DNA of 64,000 nucleotides from Telopea speciosissima (GCF_018873765.1 NC_057920.1:46054828-46118827); one strand, 5' to 3'. Positions 1 through 11,279 are shown, counted from the first letter of the stretch. Notes: a model not told the origin generated them from the sequence alone. Made by a program: numbers and translations.

Positions 1-519
1 GTATGGTAATTTGTATACAGTCCATGACAAATATGGCTCAGCCCATACCTGAAAGGTTGTAATTCTGGTGAATAACAACACAACAATGTGGAACAGAGTG
101 ACCAGCATTCTTTTACTTTAGGCCACAAAAATCAAAGCCCAACAGGTTCCTAATTAGGCCAAGCAGGTTTGGAGTAATCTACTGAATTAATTGATAAGAA
201 AAAGGTTTCCTCGGATGATTTTGAGGCTGCAGTTCAATAAGATGGAGCCCCTCATGAAACATAACCACATAATGCATGGAACTTCCTTGCAAACTAACTT
301 GTGGAGAAAATGGATTTTAAGTACAAAGCGATAGTGTTAGTGGGAAGAATATCCCAGTAATTATAATACCTTGTATACTATCATAGAAAATGCGTAAAGG
401 AGATATAGTGACATAATAGATGAATGCAAATAAGTAACTAGAGCTTTACACTTTCTAGGACAGATATACCAGCAATGCTATACAGGGCTAAATTTTTGGT
501 GATGAAGAAACAATAAATA
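1..519. other. AT-rich sequence without recognised feature
   Basis: I see no convincing coding region, RNA gene or repeat here. The sequence is AT-rich and interrupted by stops in all frames. Confidence 0.5.
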
Positions 520-900
520 GGCAACATAAGTGCAGCTCAGATGAGATTGAGATGGATAAGTGGAAAAAGTAGAGAAGATAAAATAAGAAAGGGAAAAAAT
601 CTGGGTGATATAGGAGTTGAGGTATAAGTTAACAGTGAGGCGTTTTAAGTGGCATGGGCACACTTGAGTGGAACGAAAAGGAGTGCTATGGAGCAGATTA
701 GAGCAGTTAGAAGACCAAGGGGTAGACCAAACTTGGGAAGAAGTGAGAAAAGATATGAATAGCATCAGGTTGGCAACTACCATAGATCTAAACAAAAGTG
801 GAAGTCAAAATAGGATCTATGTCACCAAATGCATTTAGTTGCCAAATGGCATAGCTGAAATGAGTAGAATTGAGTATCTTTCCCTTCAATCCAATATTCA
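520..900 (+). mobile_element. 3' end remnant of a non-LTR retrotransposon (LINE, possibly RTE type)
   Basis: Plus-strand frames read fragments such as VRRFKWHGHT near 635-665 and TWEEVRKDMNSIRLA near 730-775. These resemble the conserved C-terminal tail of plant LINE reverse-transcriptase ORFs, where a W-G-H-V segment is followed by an arginine-rich GRPK-TW-E-V-DM stretch. Frameshifts and stops break the reading frame and no RT core is present, so this would be a short, decayed 3' end. The match is from memory of the family pattern only. The minus-strand ORF over the same bases looks like its shadow. Confidence 0.35.
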
Positions 901-1570
901 AGGCACAGCACCTAAGGGACAACAAATTAAACTTAATCTTTATGGATGTTTACTTTGTAATCCATTTGATACTAAGGCTGCATTTGTTTTGCCATAAATA
1001 TTTTACGGGATTTTTTTGATTAATGCAAAATTGTAAAAGGATTAGAAAGGGAGGAAGTATTTTACTGAAATGCAATACAAACCACATCCATTTCAAGATT
1101 CAGCATTTTTTTTTCCCAAAAATATTGATGGTATTTTGATCATTGATAGTCTCGGTAACCATGGAGGACTCCACCCTGATCATATGGCTGGATTCTTTCC
1201 CTTAATCATGTTCAAGAGTGCTTATTGGTCTACAACCAAAACAAATGTCAAATGGTGGAAAATAAAAAGTAAATTTATAAATAATAATTATTTTGCCTGA
1301 AATACAGGCAGCCTAAATGATGACAAGTGTCCATGTCTTCTAAGCCCTATAGAGGTGGGCAAATGAAATAAATCCAAATCCCTTTCCCTTCTTCAAGGTC
1401 TTAAAACCTGTAACGTCATTTTCCTTCATGATTTGTCAGTCTATTACGTTGAACTGTTGAAGTCTGCATGGGTGCCAAGAAGCCCTATAAATGTGGTTGC
1501 CTCTCATCCACAAAGACTTCAAAGCGATAATACAATCAAACAGTGGGTCAGCCTCCTAAGTGTTAGCCTC
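900..1570. other. Non-coding AT-rich sequence
   Basis: No supported feature. A short plus-strand ORF at 1070-1300 has no recognisable domain and is not called as a gene. The tract may include intron or 3' sequence of the minus-strand gene whose first exon is at 2538-2618, but this cannot be shown from sequence alone. Confidence 0.4.
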
Positions 1571-1627
1571 TTTAGGACAATGCTTGCATAAAATGTATCT
1601 ACACTTGGAAGATTAGCATGACTACTG
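1571..1627 (+). pseudogene. Possible U6 snRNA-derived relic
   Basis: The segment holds in order GGACA, ATAAAAT, a TACA-like piece, the 13-mer GAAGATTAGCATG at 1608-1620, and CTG. These follow the order of the same blocks in plant U6 snRNA. After CTG the similarity is lost. No upstream USE element (RTCCCACATCG) or TATA box lies at snRNA-gene spacing and there is no terminal T-run, so this could only be a divergent copy. The 13-base identity could also be chance. Confidence 0.28.
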
Positions 1628-2186
1628 TGTCATCTTGAGCAAGAGAATGCATTTTTCCCCCTTTCAATGGTTATTTATAATGTCATCATAATTACCGGTT
1701 AGGTAAAAAGTGAATCTAAGGGTAGGGCTTTAAAAATTGTCCTCCTACAAAAACCTACAGACCTGGAGCTGTGGAAAAGAAAAAGTGACCCAACTTTACA
1801 AAGAGAACCGAACATAAAATCAGGTTGGACATGTAAAACCATATAATGAAGACCCAATCAAGGCTCAATGCCAGTCTGAAAAGACCTATGGTGTTACCCC
1901 CAAAAATTGTTTAGTCACTAACATTGCAACCTAATTTTTTTCCTTTCTTTTTAATCATATCACATGAATGTCCTACTTCCAAGTTCCATCATCAGCTTCA
2001 TTGAGTAGCAGAATCTATTAATTCACAACTGGACGAACTATAAGAACCTTCCATGCGGTCGGTAGTCCCAAACTCTGGGTTCCATTCCTTGCTCCCCAAA
2101 ATCGATCGTGAGAACAAAATGAAAAAGACAATTTCTTTCGCATGGCAAAAAACATGATAGAATTCACCTTCAAAATCACAACTCAC

Positions 2187-2212
2187 CCATTGGCAAAAGC
2201 TGCGGCGAAATT
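2187..2212 (-). CDS. Candidate small internal exon of the gene starting at 2618
   Basis: On the minus strand a pyrimidine-rich stretch ending in TATAG is followed by 26 coding bases (reading NFAAAFANG in the phase left by exon 1) and then the donor GTGAGT. The exon is open in the needed phase and has good splice signals, but 26 nt is short and nothing confirms it. A further acceptor near 1880 opens a hydrophobic frame, too speculative to annotate. Confidence 0.25.
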
Positions 2213-2537
2213 CTATAAAGACTCAAAAGTTACCATGACGACATTAGGATTTAAGAGTCCTAGGGTTTTTATTCAATGACAAAAGACCAAAAGAAAAATA
2301 CGTATAGAATCTCAGCTTCAGCTCGAACGTCTAATCGTGATTTTCTAGCCATTAGTTTTGCAACATAATGAGAAATAGAATCAAATAAAACTACCAGAAT
2401 TGAACGAGATGAACTCGAAACCCTAGATCAAGATCTATTCAGGACAAAATTTCGGGGTTGGGGAGGGAAGACGAACTGAACCAAATTGAGATTCAAAAAA
2501 TTTCGATCCAAAAGATCCTAAATTGAAGGTTACCCAC

Positions 2538-2618
2538 CTGAGGTTGCTTTAGCTTTTCTTCAGATGAGTTGGGTACGACCGAAGGCTTTGGTTGGTTAAC
2601 ACCATTTTCTTCCGCCAT
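2538..2618 (-). CDS. First coding exon of an unidentified plant gene (partial)
   Basis: The minus strand has ATG at 2618 followed by 27 codons beginning MAEENGVNQPK, rich in E, N, Q, P, S and K. It ends exactly in phase 0 at CAG|GTGGGTAA, a textbook plant splice donor at 2537. The MAEENG-type start, good donor and absence of stops fit a real first exon. No domain is visible because such N-terminal segments are usually disordered, so I do not name the gene. The remaining exons would lie toward lower coordinates. A foldback MITE sits about 100 bp upstream of the ATG. Alternative: a relic of a gene end, or chance. Confidence 0.5.
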
Positions 2619-2716
2619 TAGAGCTCTCTCGGGATCGAATTCGGATTCTCGCTGCGGTGACAAAATAGGGGAGTCTCTACGAGTCCAGTATTAAAACTGG
2701 GCAGAATGTCGGAAAA

Positions 2717-2863
2717 TTATTGCCCCCAGTACTGGGGGAGGTGCTGTGCGGATCGTGCGGCGAAGCACTGCTCATGTGTGTACAGTGGATCCCACCGTGC
2801 ACACATGGGTGATGCTGCGCTACACGATGCGCACAGCACCCTCCCAGTACTGGGAGCGATAAG
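2717..2863. mobile_element. Foldback MITE with about 65-bp inverted arms
   Basis: The left arm (about 2717-2783) and right arm (about 2795-2863) are inverted copies. Both contain CCCAGTACTGGG next to GGTGCTGTGCG and share ATGTGTG further in, with scattered mismatches. The arms leave a loop of only about 10 bases, so the RNA of either strand would form one long hairpin. No coding capacity. I could not identify a clear TSD. It lies in the presumed promoter or 5' UTR of the gene at 2618. Confidence 0.7.
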
Positions 2864-3313
2864 GACCCAGAATGTCTACTATGGTGTAAGCAACCAATTG
2901 GTAGATGTCACGTGGATAAGTTTGACACGTCATAACGAAGCACTTAATTTCTGCCAGCTGTGCATATGTATATTGGGTAAAATAAAGTCCATGGTAACTT
3001 TTCTTTGGTAAATTTCATTAAAATTTTTTTTTCTTTGGTAAACACAGTCCATGGTAATTGATTAGGATAGAAAACCAGTCACGTGTCTCATGTGAGGAGA
3101 ATCCAAACTTTTGATTTTTTAAGAAGAGGAATCCATATCAGCCATTAGATGGGTCCAACTGAATTGAAACTCAGATTGCATTTTTGAAGAAAAAAGTTTA
3201 GGTAAAATCCAGTAACAATTGGTCAAACTTGTGACTACTAATTGCATCGGTGGTCAATTACCCGAAGAAACAAAAAAAACATCAATCGTCCACAACTCCA
3301 CAATCCATCTGAA

Positions 3314-3496
3314 TTTTTATCCTCTCAATTACATTGTCCATACTTGACCTCAAGTACATCTAACAGAGGAGGCTGAAATGACTATCCTACCCGCTACCCG
3401 AACACACTGTCCGAGGTAGGGTCCACATAGGGTCCACCTCTCTCTATTAGATGTACTTGAGGTCAAGTACGGGTAGTGTAATTGAGAGGATAAAGA
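3314..3496. mobile_element. Foldback MITE with about 55-bp terminal inverted repeats
   Basis: The left arm begins TTTTATCCTCTCAATTACA and continues through ACTTGACCTCAAGTACATCT. The right arm (about 3437-3496) is its reverse complement with a few mismatches, around a roughly 65-base centre. The long near-perfect inverted repeats and small size are typical of a non-autonomous DNA transposon. The TSD is not certain, so the superfamily is left open. Confidence 0.7.
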
Positions 3497-3611
3497 TCCC
3501 AATCATGTTGGGTTAATTTTGTCACAACCTCATAACGTCATAGTTAGACATTGCTGGGACTGCATAAGGTAAACAATTCTTTAACATTATTAAAAATTCA
3601 TTACCGTAATT

Positions 3612-4260
3612 TAAGGGTGTCAAAATGGAATCGAAATCGATTGTCAAAATTGGAATCGACCGTTTATGATCGAACCGAACTGCTCCGTATAAAACCGATG
3701 CAATTCGGATTTCATAGGTTCTATTATCGGTTTGATTTGAAATCGGAAAACCATAGGTTAACTGAGTAGAAAACTGAGATTAGGAATATTCTGGTTTGTT
3801 TAAGAATGGGGTTAAGCATTCTAAAATAGGACTCCTTACTAAGATTTTTTTGAATTTCAGTTTTAACTCCAAATTCATGAAGAGACAGAAGGTTTTAGTA
3901 TGAGTATGTCTTAGTAAACTTTGTTAATGAATTGAGTGGGGTATGGATTGGTGATATCCTCAGATTGGTTTCCTTGCGGTACTTTGCGGCCTTAATCACT
4001 AAAAATTATCATTGCAAGTAGCATGTCTAAGTGAACTTTGCCTAGAGTTTGATGTGTATAAACAATATAATTTCTCCCACATACCAAGAATATGGAAAAT
4101 AAAATTAAAGGGTACAAAAGTGAAACCGAAATTACAAATCGCATGTAAACCGGATAACAAAAACCGAATAGAAACCGCTAAAACCGCACCTCATATAAAA
4201 CGATTCCGATTTTGGGTGATTCTTATCCGGTTCAAAGGCTTACCTTTTCGAACCAAAAAC
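3612..4260. repeat. Degenerate hAT-like MITE remnant or remnants (GGTGTCAAA-type end)
   Basis: The stretch begins with TAAGGGTGTCAAAATGG, close to the TAGGGGTGT ends of the better-preserved MITEs in this window. Like them it is rich in AACCG and CGGTT words (3640-3740 and 4120-4240). No matching right terminus or TSD was found, so it is a decayed or fragmented copy at best. Confidence 0.3.
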
Positions 4261-4353
4261 TCTTCTTTAAACTTGCTTTTAGGCCTATGTGAATTCAAGG
4301 CACGTTCCTTTCAATCATGCAACGATCCTAGGTCTTAGAAACTCTCTTTTCTT

Positions 4354-4356
<3 letters not shown>

Positions 4357-4384
<28 letters not shown>
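4357..4384. repeat. (CT)n microsatellite
   Basis: An uninterrupted run of CT dinucleotides, preceded by a pyrimidine-rich stretch. Confidence 0.9.
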
Positions 4385-4387
<3 letters not shown>

Positions 4388-4699
4388 AATGACCTAAAAT
4401 GAGCCAGAAACGAACTTAAAAGGGTTGTCCCCACCAACTGCCTTTAAGTCACTCTGACGAATGCTGGTTGATTGAATGGTGAGCATCCGTCACAATCCGG
4501 TCAACTGTTGGCTTTGATGGTATCAACTGTCAAGCTACTGGAAGCTATGCTTTGCACAGGTTTTTCACAATCTGTCAGCACTAAAACACTCATAACTTTC
4601 TCATCCTTACTTCATTTGACCTGATTCTTTTTCGGTAAAATAGATAATTAGATTATCTACGTTCTTCATCTTTTAGGATTCCAAAAATTTTGACTCGAA

Positions 4700-5040
4700 C
4701 CTCTAAAAGCTATGTGAAGTCAACCCTTCACCTAAAACTGTATAAATTCTATTGTTTTCTCTTTGTTGTGGAACACCAGTGGGGTCTAAGGATTCGTGCC
4801 CATCACTCCACAACGCATAGGGAATTGGTTAGCTCCTCAATGGAAGAAGGAGTCTAATGTCAAATAACGGGGGATGAGATTCCATTTGGTTTAGCCCTGT
4901 GAAGGGCTATGAGATTCCATTTGGTTTGGTCAGATATTTGGGGTATGTGGTCAGGTTATGAAAGTGAGAAGGTGTTAGGCACGCACCTCGCCCAGTTAAA
5001 CCGGTCTTTCTATTAGATGCTTGTTTTCGAATATTCTCCC
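4700..5040 (-). mobile_element. LTR fragment, family X, without MITE insertion
   Basis: Read on the minus strand, about 4900-5010 holds AAGACCGG, AACTGGGCGAGGTG, CCTAACACCTTC and ATAACCTGAC in the same order as at 18140-18480 and 25640-26340. It is therefore a third copy of the same LTR-type repeat, in opposite orientation. The CCTAACACC site (4972-4980) is uninterrupted here but carries a MITE in the other two copies, so this copy acts as an empty-site reference. Ends are not defined. Confidence 0.55.
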
Positions 5041-5046
5041 TTTATG

Positions 5047-5059
5047 AATGTCTTATACC
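5047..5059. repeat. Target-site duplication, left, of LINE-1
   Basis: AATGTCTTATACC. It matches 8533-8545 (AATGTTTTATACC) at 12 of 13 positions and flanks the LINE-1 insertion. Confidence 0.6.
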
Positions 5060-5089
5060 TGTGGTGGTCAATCTTTTGCCCATAAAAAA

Positions 5090-6864
5090 AAAAGGTAATT
5101 GCTTTTCCTATGAAGCTAAATGGGAAGGTCATCCAGACCTTCCAAATGTGATTTCTAGTTCTTGGGTCTCCCACTTTCAAGGCTCCCCCTTCCTTCCTCT
5201 TATCCAAGAAATTGTTAGAGTGTCAATTTAGGCTCAGGTGTTGGAGTAAGGCCCAGTTTCAAAATAGTTTGGTTGAAATGGATAAAATAAGCTTAAAACT
5301 TGCAAAGATTCAAAATTATGTCTCTCATTCCAACTTACAAGCTGAAGAGCAACAATGTTGCAAGAGCTTAGAAGAGCTTTTAGTTTAAGAAGAGAAATAC
5401 TGGGCTCAATGTTCTATGATTAAATGGCTTTAGGTTGGGGATAGGAATACCTCCTTTTTTCACACAACCACTGCTTATAGAAGGCAATTTAATCATATAT
5501 CTAGGCTTCGCGATTCTACTGGAGCTTGGATATGTGATGATATTAAGCTTTCCGAGCATATTGTGGATTACTTTTCTGATTCCTACTCAACATCAACCCC
5601 GGTTGGTATTGATGGATTTCTAGACTGTGTCCCCCCTCATGTCTCAAGCACCCAAAACATGGCACTTTGCCGCCCCTTTTCTACAGAAGAAATTAAATGT
5701 GCAGTTTTCCAGATAGGGGTTTTCAAAGCCTCTGGCCTTGATGGCTTACCTGCCAAATTTTATCAGGCTCATTGGAATATTGTAGGTGGTGATGTTATTG
5801 CTGCTGTACAATGGTTTTTTGAAACTGGACACATGCTAAAACATTTTAATCATACAACAATTGTCTTGATTCCAAAGCAGAAACATCCTGAGAACATCAC
5901 CCACTTTAGACCAATCAGCCTTTGTTCTGTCTTTTACAAAATCATTGCGAAGTGTCTTGTCAATCGGCTTAAACCAATTCTAAATTCTCTAATTAGCCTA
6001 TATCAAAGTGTTCCATCCCTTCAAGAGCAATATCTGATAATGTTTATGTTGCTCATGAAATCTTGCACCAAATGCACAGTTCCAAAGCTAAGTCTGGTTT
6101 TATGGCTATTAAACTTGACCTTTGTAAAGCTTATGACAAAGTTGAGTGGACTTTTTTAGAACTTTTGCTAGGTAAAATTGGTTTTGGGGGAAAGTGGATT
6201 AACTGGATAATGCAGTGCGTTTCAACTATTTCTTATCATATTAAAGTAAATGGATCTATCATAGAAAAAGTTGTTCTCCATCGTGGGCTTCGTCAAGGAT
6301 GTCCACTTAGCCCTTACCTTTTTATCTTGTGTCAAGAAGCCTTCTCCTCTTATCTGTTGAAAGTGGAGTTTAATAATCACATTCAAGGTATAAAGACAAG
6401 TAGAGTCGGTCCCCATGTTAGCCATCTTCTCTTTGCAGATGACTGCATGTTATTTTTAAAAGCTAGCCTTGATGAGAGTGAGACCCTTTTGTCATTACTT
6501 ACCGATTATTGTTTAGTTTCAAGCCAAACTGTTAATGTTCGTAAATATAGCATCATTTTTAGTCCGGGTGTCCCTTCTCAAATCAAAGAAGCCATATCTC
6601 AAGGTTTTTGGTTTTCCTATTGTTCATAACCATGGGAAATATTTGGGACTCCCTACTGATTTTGGGTGCTCCAAGAGATTGCTTTTCTCTAGCATTACGG
6701 ATAGGATACAAGCTAAACTTTCGGGTTGGAAGGAATCCCTTCTATCTTTGGTAGGCAAAGAAATTCTCATTAAATCTGTTGCCACTAGCATGCCAACTTA
6801 TGCTATGTCCATGTTTTCTCTCCCTAGTTCTATCATTGATAATATTAATAGCCTTATCAGATGA
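5090..6864 (+). pseudogene. LINE-1 reverse transcriptase region (broken)
   Basis: After an endonuclease-linker segment (YEAKWEGHPDLP near 5110; WLQVGDRNTSFFH-like near 5425-5465, with stops), the RT fingers follow at 5680-5960 (GLPAKFYQAHW, FRPISLC). The palm follows at 6085-6500, with LDLCKAYDKVEW, GLRQGCPLSPYLF and an intact FADD box at about 6434-6445. A further part at 6600-6864 includes SGWKESLLSLVGKEILIK. The region sits in at least three frames, with shifts near 5570-5620, 6060-6150 and 6530-6630. The protein would catalyse target-primed reverse transcription. FADD is kept but no intact ORF remains. Confidence 0.85.
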
Positions 6865-7700
6865 TTTTGGTGGAAGGATAGGAATGGGAAAGGGGTCTTT
6901 TGGAAAAAAATAGGATGTTTTTTGTTCCCATAAATCGTTGGATGGTTTGGGTTTTAGAGATTTGGGGTCGTTTAATCTAGCTCTGTTAGCTGGCCAAGGG
7001 TGGCGTATCTTGCATCATAGTGATGCGCTTTGGGTCCGTGTGCTCAAAGCGAAGTATTTTCCATCCTCTTCTTTTCTTGAAGTTAAGGGTCGACAAAATT
7101 GCTCTTGAGGTTGGCGTAGCATTCTTAAAGGTAGGGAATCCTTACTTCTTGGTTTAAGAAGGCGTATTGGTAATGGGTGTACGACTAGAACATTTGAGGA
7201 CTCATGGATCCCTTCTCTCCCTAGAGGTCATATTTCTAGTTGTCTTCCAAACCCTAGTTACAATTTGGTCTCCAACCTTCTTCATCAGCCTCTTAAGGAA
7301 TGGAATTCCTCTATCCTTTCTAATCTCTTCTCAGCTGATGAAGGAATGGCTATTAGGCTCGGATATAGAGGACAATTGGATTTGGACCTATTCTAAGAAT
7401 GGGCTTTTTTTTTGTCAAATCAGCTTATCATACTATATTTCGCAATCACGTTAGCACTCCCTCCTCGTCCTCTGACCTATTTTGGAATTGGTTATGGAGC
7501 CTGAAGCTCTTACCTAAGATAAAGCTATTTCTTTGGCGAGCATGTTCTAATGCTTTGGCTGTTAATGATCTCCTCTTTAGGAGATCTTTGGCTCAAACCC
7601 CATTTTGCCCTTTTTGTAATAATCTTGAGGAGTCTATAGTCCACTTTTTAGTACATTGCCCATTTGCTTCCACTTGCTAGCGACTCTCTCCTCTTCGGAT
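6864..7700 (+). pseudogene. LINE-1 zf-RVT zinc-binding region (broken)
   Basis: Fragments of the plant LINE region between RT and RNase H are scattered in several frames: FWWKDRNGKG at 6868, VKSAYH near 7416, LWSLKLLPKIKLFLWRAC at 7495-7548 and CPFCNNLEESIVHFLVHCPF at 7606-7665. The C-x2-C...H...C spacing of the last piece is the zf-RVT signature. Stops near 6864 and frameshifts near 7400 break the frame. Confidence 0.75.
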
Positions 7701-7896
7701 TGATACCAATCTGTTTAATGGATCAACCTTTAAAGACTGGATTGCATTTTTAAACACAATAGGCCAGCATTATTCAAATCCGAATGATTTTACATTACAT
7801 TGGACATCCCTTTGTTGGGAAATCTGGAAAAGCAGGAATAGATTTGTTTTTTCTTTTATTCAGCCTGATCCTCACGCTCTAATATCTATTTTTTAT

Positions 7897-8505
7897 TTGT
7901 TCTTGGAGGAAAGTATTGTTGGACTTCGGTCTTCTCACTCACTACCGGATGTACATTTGGCTGATCCATGCCCTCCCTTGAGTGTGCCTTTGCATTGTGC
8001 TTGTGCTATTACTGACGGTGCGTGGTCTACCAGTTCTTCTAAAGGCGGGCATGGGGTTATTCTATTCGATTGTTCAGGAGTCTTTATGGTAGCTCGTTGC
8101 AGGTCATCTTTTGGATGTTCGGCTTCTATATTAGAGGCTTTAGCCATTCGTGATGTTGTTACTCTTGCCAGCAGTCTTCAGCTACCTCAGTTGCAGATTT
8201 GTTCTGATTGCCTCCCGGTTGTCCTTGCGCTTCAGAGGTCATCATCCACATTGGATTGGGCATCAGAGTTTTTTTTTTTTTGGTAAATGGCATCAATGTT
8301 AATAGTTGATGATATTTTAGTTCTTTGTAATACTTTCTCTTTTGTGTCTTTTTTGCATGTTTCTCGAGACTGTGTCAAAGGGGCTCATTTCCTTGCTATG
8401 GGGGCTGCTAGGTTTAATTTGTCTCGCTTTTGGTGGTCTAACCCACCTCCTATCCTTGTAAATCTTCCAGTCGACCAGAGTTTCTTTGTTGCCGATTTCT
8501 TTTAA
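7897..8505 (+). pseudogene. LINE-1 RNase H domain
   Basis: An RNase H-like (RVT_3) fold is visible: ITDGAWSTSSSKGGHGVILF at about 8007-8066 supplies the first aspartate, LEALAIRDVV at 8131-8160 the glutamate, and QICSDCLPVVLAL at 8195-8232 the next aspartate. The frame is open to about 8285 and continues after a shift at the T-run 8269-8280. It ends at 8505, just before the 3' UTR. All three visible acidic positions are kept, so decay here is milder than upstream. Confidence 0.75.
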
Positions 8506-8532
8506 TAAAATTTCTTCGTCTTTGACAAAAAA

Positions 8533-8545
8533 AATGTTTTATACC
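8533..8545. repeat. Target-site duplication, right, of LINE-1
   Basis: AATGTTTTATACC directly after the A-tail; partner of 5047-5059. Confidence 0.6.
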
Positions 8546-8689
8546 CAGATGTATGGCTAAATAATGATGCACAAACTGTTAAATGAATTAAACTACGTTA
8601 TACTAACTACTATGTACACTACACGAAAATACTAAAAGAGTCTACATTGTGCCAAAATTAAAGGTTAATGATAGAAATATACCTGTATG

Positions 8690-9510
8690 CTAAAAAAATA
8701 ATGCAATTACGAAAAATGCAATGCGAAAGACGTCCCCCGGCTTAGGTGGAGACAGACGATGGACTTTGTCCTTTGTCGGACAGAGTAATAGCTTACAAGT
8801 GTTGAATCTTTGGGGCTCGGACAGAATAACGGCGTTGCGAGGTTTTGGGAATTGGATCCCTGATTTTAGGACATAATGGCTACGCCATGGGGGATTTTTG
8901 AGAATCAGGTGGAAAAGGTTGAAGAAGTCAGGTTCAAATAACTCAGACTTCGGACAGAGGGACAAGGCTCGAAAGCTCAAAAACGGGTCGAGGGAAGGCC
9001 CCGAAACATGGAAAACGGAAAAATGTCAAAAACTAGGCTCGGGAGGGCTCCCCCTCTCCCAGAAACTTGGATTGTGCAAATGAGGGGGGAGGGGGCTATT
9101 TATAGGCAAAAATGGGCCTAGCGGTGTCGCGTGGTAGGGCCGCTGCGGCGCTGCACGCAGGGGTCGTGCCTAACTGCGGCACCGCTCGATGGGGCCATGC
9201 CTGACTGTGGCGCATGGGGCCATACTTGACTACGAAGCTACGCGGCAGGGCCGTACATGGTTACAGTGCCACATGGTGGGGCCACGCGCGTGCTAGTGCG
9301 CCAAACTGTCATGCTTTGTGTGTGCAATGCTGCATGCAGTACATGCTCCGTAGGAGTCATGAGGATATTACGAATGCTCGGGCTCTTTGTGTGCTTTTAT
9401 GGTTGATAGAGGATGGGTTCCAAGGAACATTGTCAGTCATTTGTGTCCAATTTTCGTCATTGCCGGGGGTGGTGACAAAATTCAGCGTCTACAGGGTCCA
9501 CACTACACAT
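8690..9510 (+). mobile_element. Ty3-type LTR fragment
   Basis: Non-coding sequence with LTR-like organisation: a TATA-like CTATTTATAGG at 9096-9106, a GC-rich stretch with repeated GGGCC-TGCCTGACTG words at 9110-9290, and GGTGACAAAATTCAGCGTCTACA at 9471-9493, which resembles the 3' end seen in many plant gypsy LTRs. Short ORFs here have no domain and look like chance frames. Ends and TSD are not resolved. Confidence 0.45.
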
Positions 9511-9539
9511 AAGGCCATTCTAACTTACTAAATGCTCGT

Positions 9540-11270
9540 AAATATTGAAAATTCATATTTACCTTTGTTATCATAATTTCTCTGTTGGGCTGACTCGAAC
9601 CAGATTCCATCAAAATGAACCCATCTACATCTGATCATCAAACAAAACCGAATGTTAAATACTTTTTTGGGGATGGGGTATTATACATTGAAAGAGTGAT
9701 TGTTGAGAATAAGGTGAGATATCTTAACCTTTTCAAATTCTTAAAAGTAAATGATTCATGGTTGTTAGTATAGGTTGTTGGGTGTACTATAATAGTTGAA
9801 TGCAAGTATGATCTGGTACCTGAAAGCCATAATGGAACCCCAAGACCAACTGTAACTTAGCTCTCATGAGTGGGAGTTTTTCAGCTAGTGGTCGACCGAC
9901 ACGAGGTCTCAGTCGACTGGATTATGCCAGTTGAGTGGCTGGTCAACCAGAAGTTGATCGACAAGCCATTGGAAGTGACCCTTTAGGATTTATAGCTATA
10001 GGAACTTTTAATTAAGAAGTTGGCGGTTGACTGGTAGACCCCAAAGTGTTGTTATGATGAGTTTTTTATTAGTGACTATTATGGGCATATGTGTGGGCCT
10101 TGATATATTATAGAACCCCACCTAATGGGTCTATTTATGCCCCTGTGTAGGATACTCTTGAGATGTATTGCATTGAAGTCTTTCTATTTGATTGGAATTG
10201 TGAAATGTCGTTCGACAAGTAACTGAAGGTGAGTGAGACAATTCAATTGATGCACATGACTAATAAGTTAATCTGTGTTTGTGTACTGGAATGATTGTAT
10301 GGAATGATTAATTATGATTGAATATGTGGTACTCTTGTTAAATGAATGTTCATTGTTATGTATATACATCATATATTATATTGAATAAAGTCTATGTATC
10401 ATGACATCAAACTATGCTATGAATTTATAACATATGATGAATAGTGCAAATGAATAATATACATGAATGAAAGAAAGAATTACTGAACATGTAATAATGA
10501 TTCCAAGATACGACCTGGTGAGAAAAGGGTGCCTTATGAGGCATTGAGATTTCGACCAAGTTATGACCAGACACAAAATGGTGCCTTGAGAGGCACTGAG
10601 GCTTCGTCCAAAACATGACCCGTCATACTCACTTTGAGAGGCGTTGAGGCTAAGAAAGATAAATAACATGTAACTTATGAAATGACTGAAATGATAAAAG
10701 AAACATGATTGTTCATAAAAAAAAATGCAAATGAATGAAATCTCATAAGTTATACATGTTAATTGAAATGTTATAAATGATGAAAATTGAATAAAAGATA
10801 TGATCAAACGTCAAAACCTGATGATTCATTTAATGTTTATACTCTTATATGTGATATATGATAAATATTGCATGATTATTTATGTCTTGCTCACTAGGCT
10901 CTTAGCTTACCCTGTAAATGTTATATGTTATACCAGATCAAAGTACAAAAGAGAAAGAGAAGGGGATAGTTGAACCAGATCAGAACCAGCCTCGAGTGAA
11001 GCTTGTTTGTCAACCTTTTCTTTTTGAAGGTCATGTCTTTTATTGAACTAATGTGTAAAGTTTTAAAGGATGTTTACGGTCTTGTTTAGGTGAAGACTAT
11101 TTAAGGATTGGATAGTTTGCATATGTCTAGATAATATGCCATCAGATTACCCCAAATTGAATGTTTTGTTCGGGATTTTTAAAGAAAGTCTAAGATGAAT
11201 GTTTTTTTTTTTTCATGATTAGTTATTGGATAAAGTTTAACCTTATTCATCTATGTTTTTCGTTATACAG
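9540..11270 (+). mobile_element. LTR-type non-coding sequence with short tandem repeats
   Basis: No gene is seen. The composition resembles the large LTRs of Del/Tekay-type gypsy elements: repeated GGTCGACCGAC- and CTGGTCAACCAG-like words at 9885-9970, and about two and a half copies of a roughly 50-bp unit (GTGCCTTATGAGGCATTGAG type) at 10528-10655. The short ORFs at 10412-10807 (minus) come from this repeat. Confidence 0.45.
10528..10655. repeat. Tandem repeat, about 50-bp unit, 2-3 copies
   Basis: Units start GTGCCTTATGAGGCATTGAG, GTGCCTTGAGAGGCACTGAG and CTTTGAGAGGCGTTGAGG, each followed by a T-CGTCCAA or T-CGACCAA and ATGACC segment. Confidence 0.6.
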
Positions 11271-11279
11271 TTAAAGGTG

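Larger units (their letters stand above)
5060..8534 (+). mobile_element. LINE-1: 5'-truncated L1-type non-LTR retrotransposon
   Basis: The element runs from the C-terminal end of an endonuclease domain, through reverse transcriptase, a zf-RVT zinc-binding domain and an RNase H domain, to a short A-rich tail (about 8526-8534) after an AATAAAA signal at 8503. It is bounded by a 13-bp TSD with one mismatch (5047-5059 and 8533-8545), as expected for target-primed reverse transcription with 5' truncation. Order and content match plant L1-clade LINEs. Several frameshifts and stops make it non-autonomous. Confidence 0.85.
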
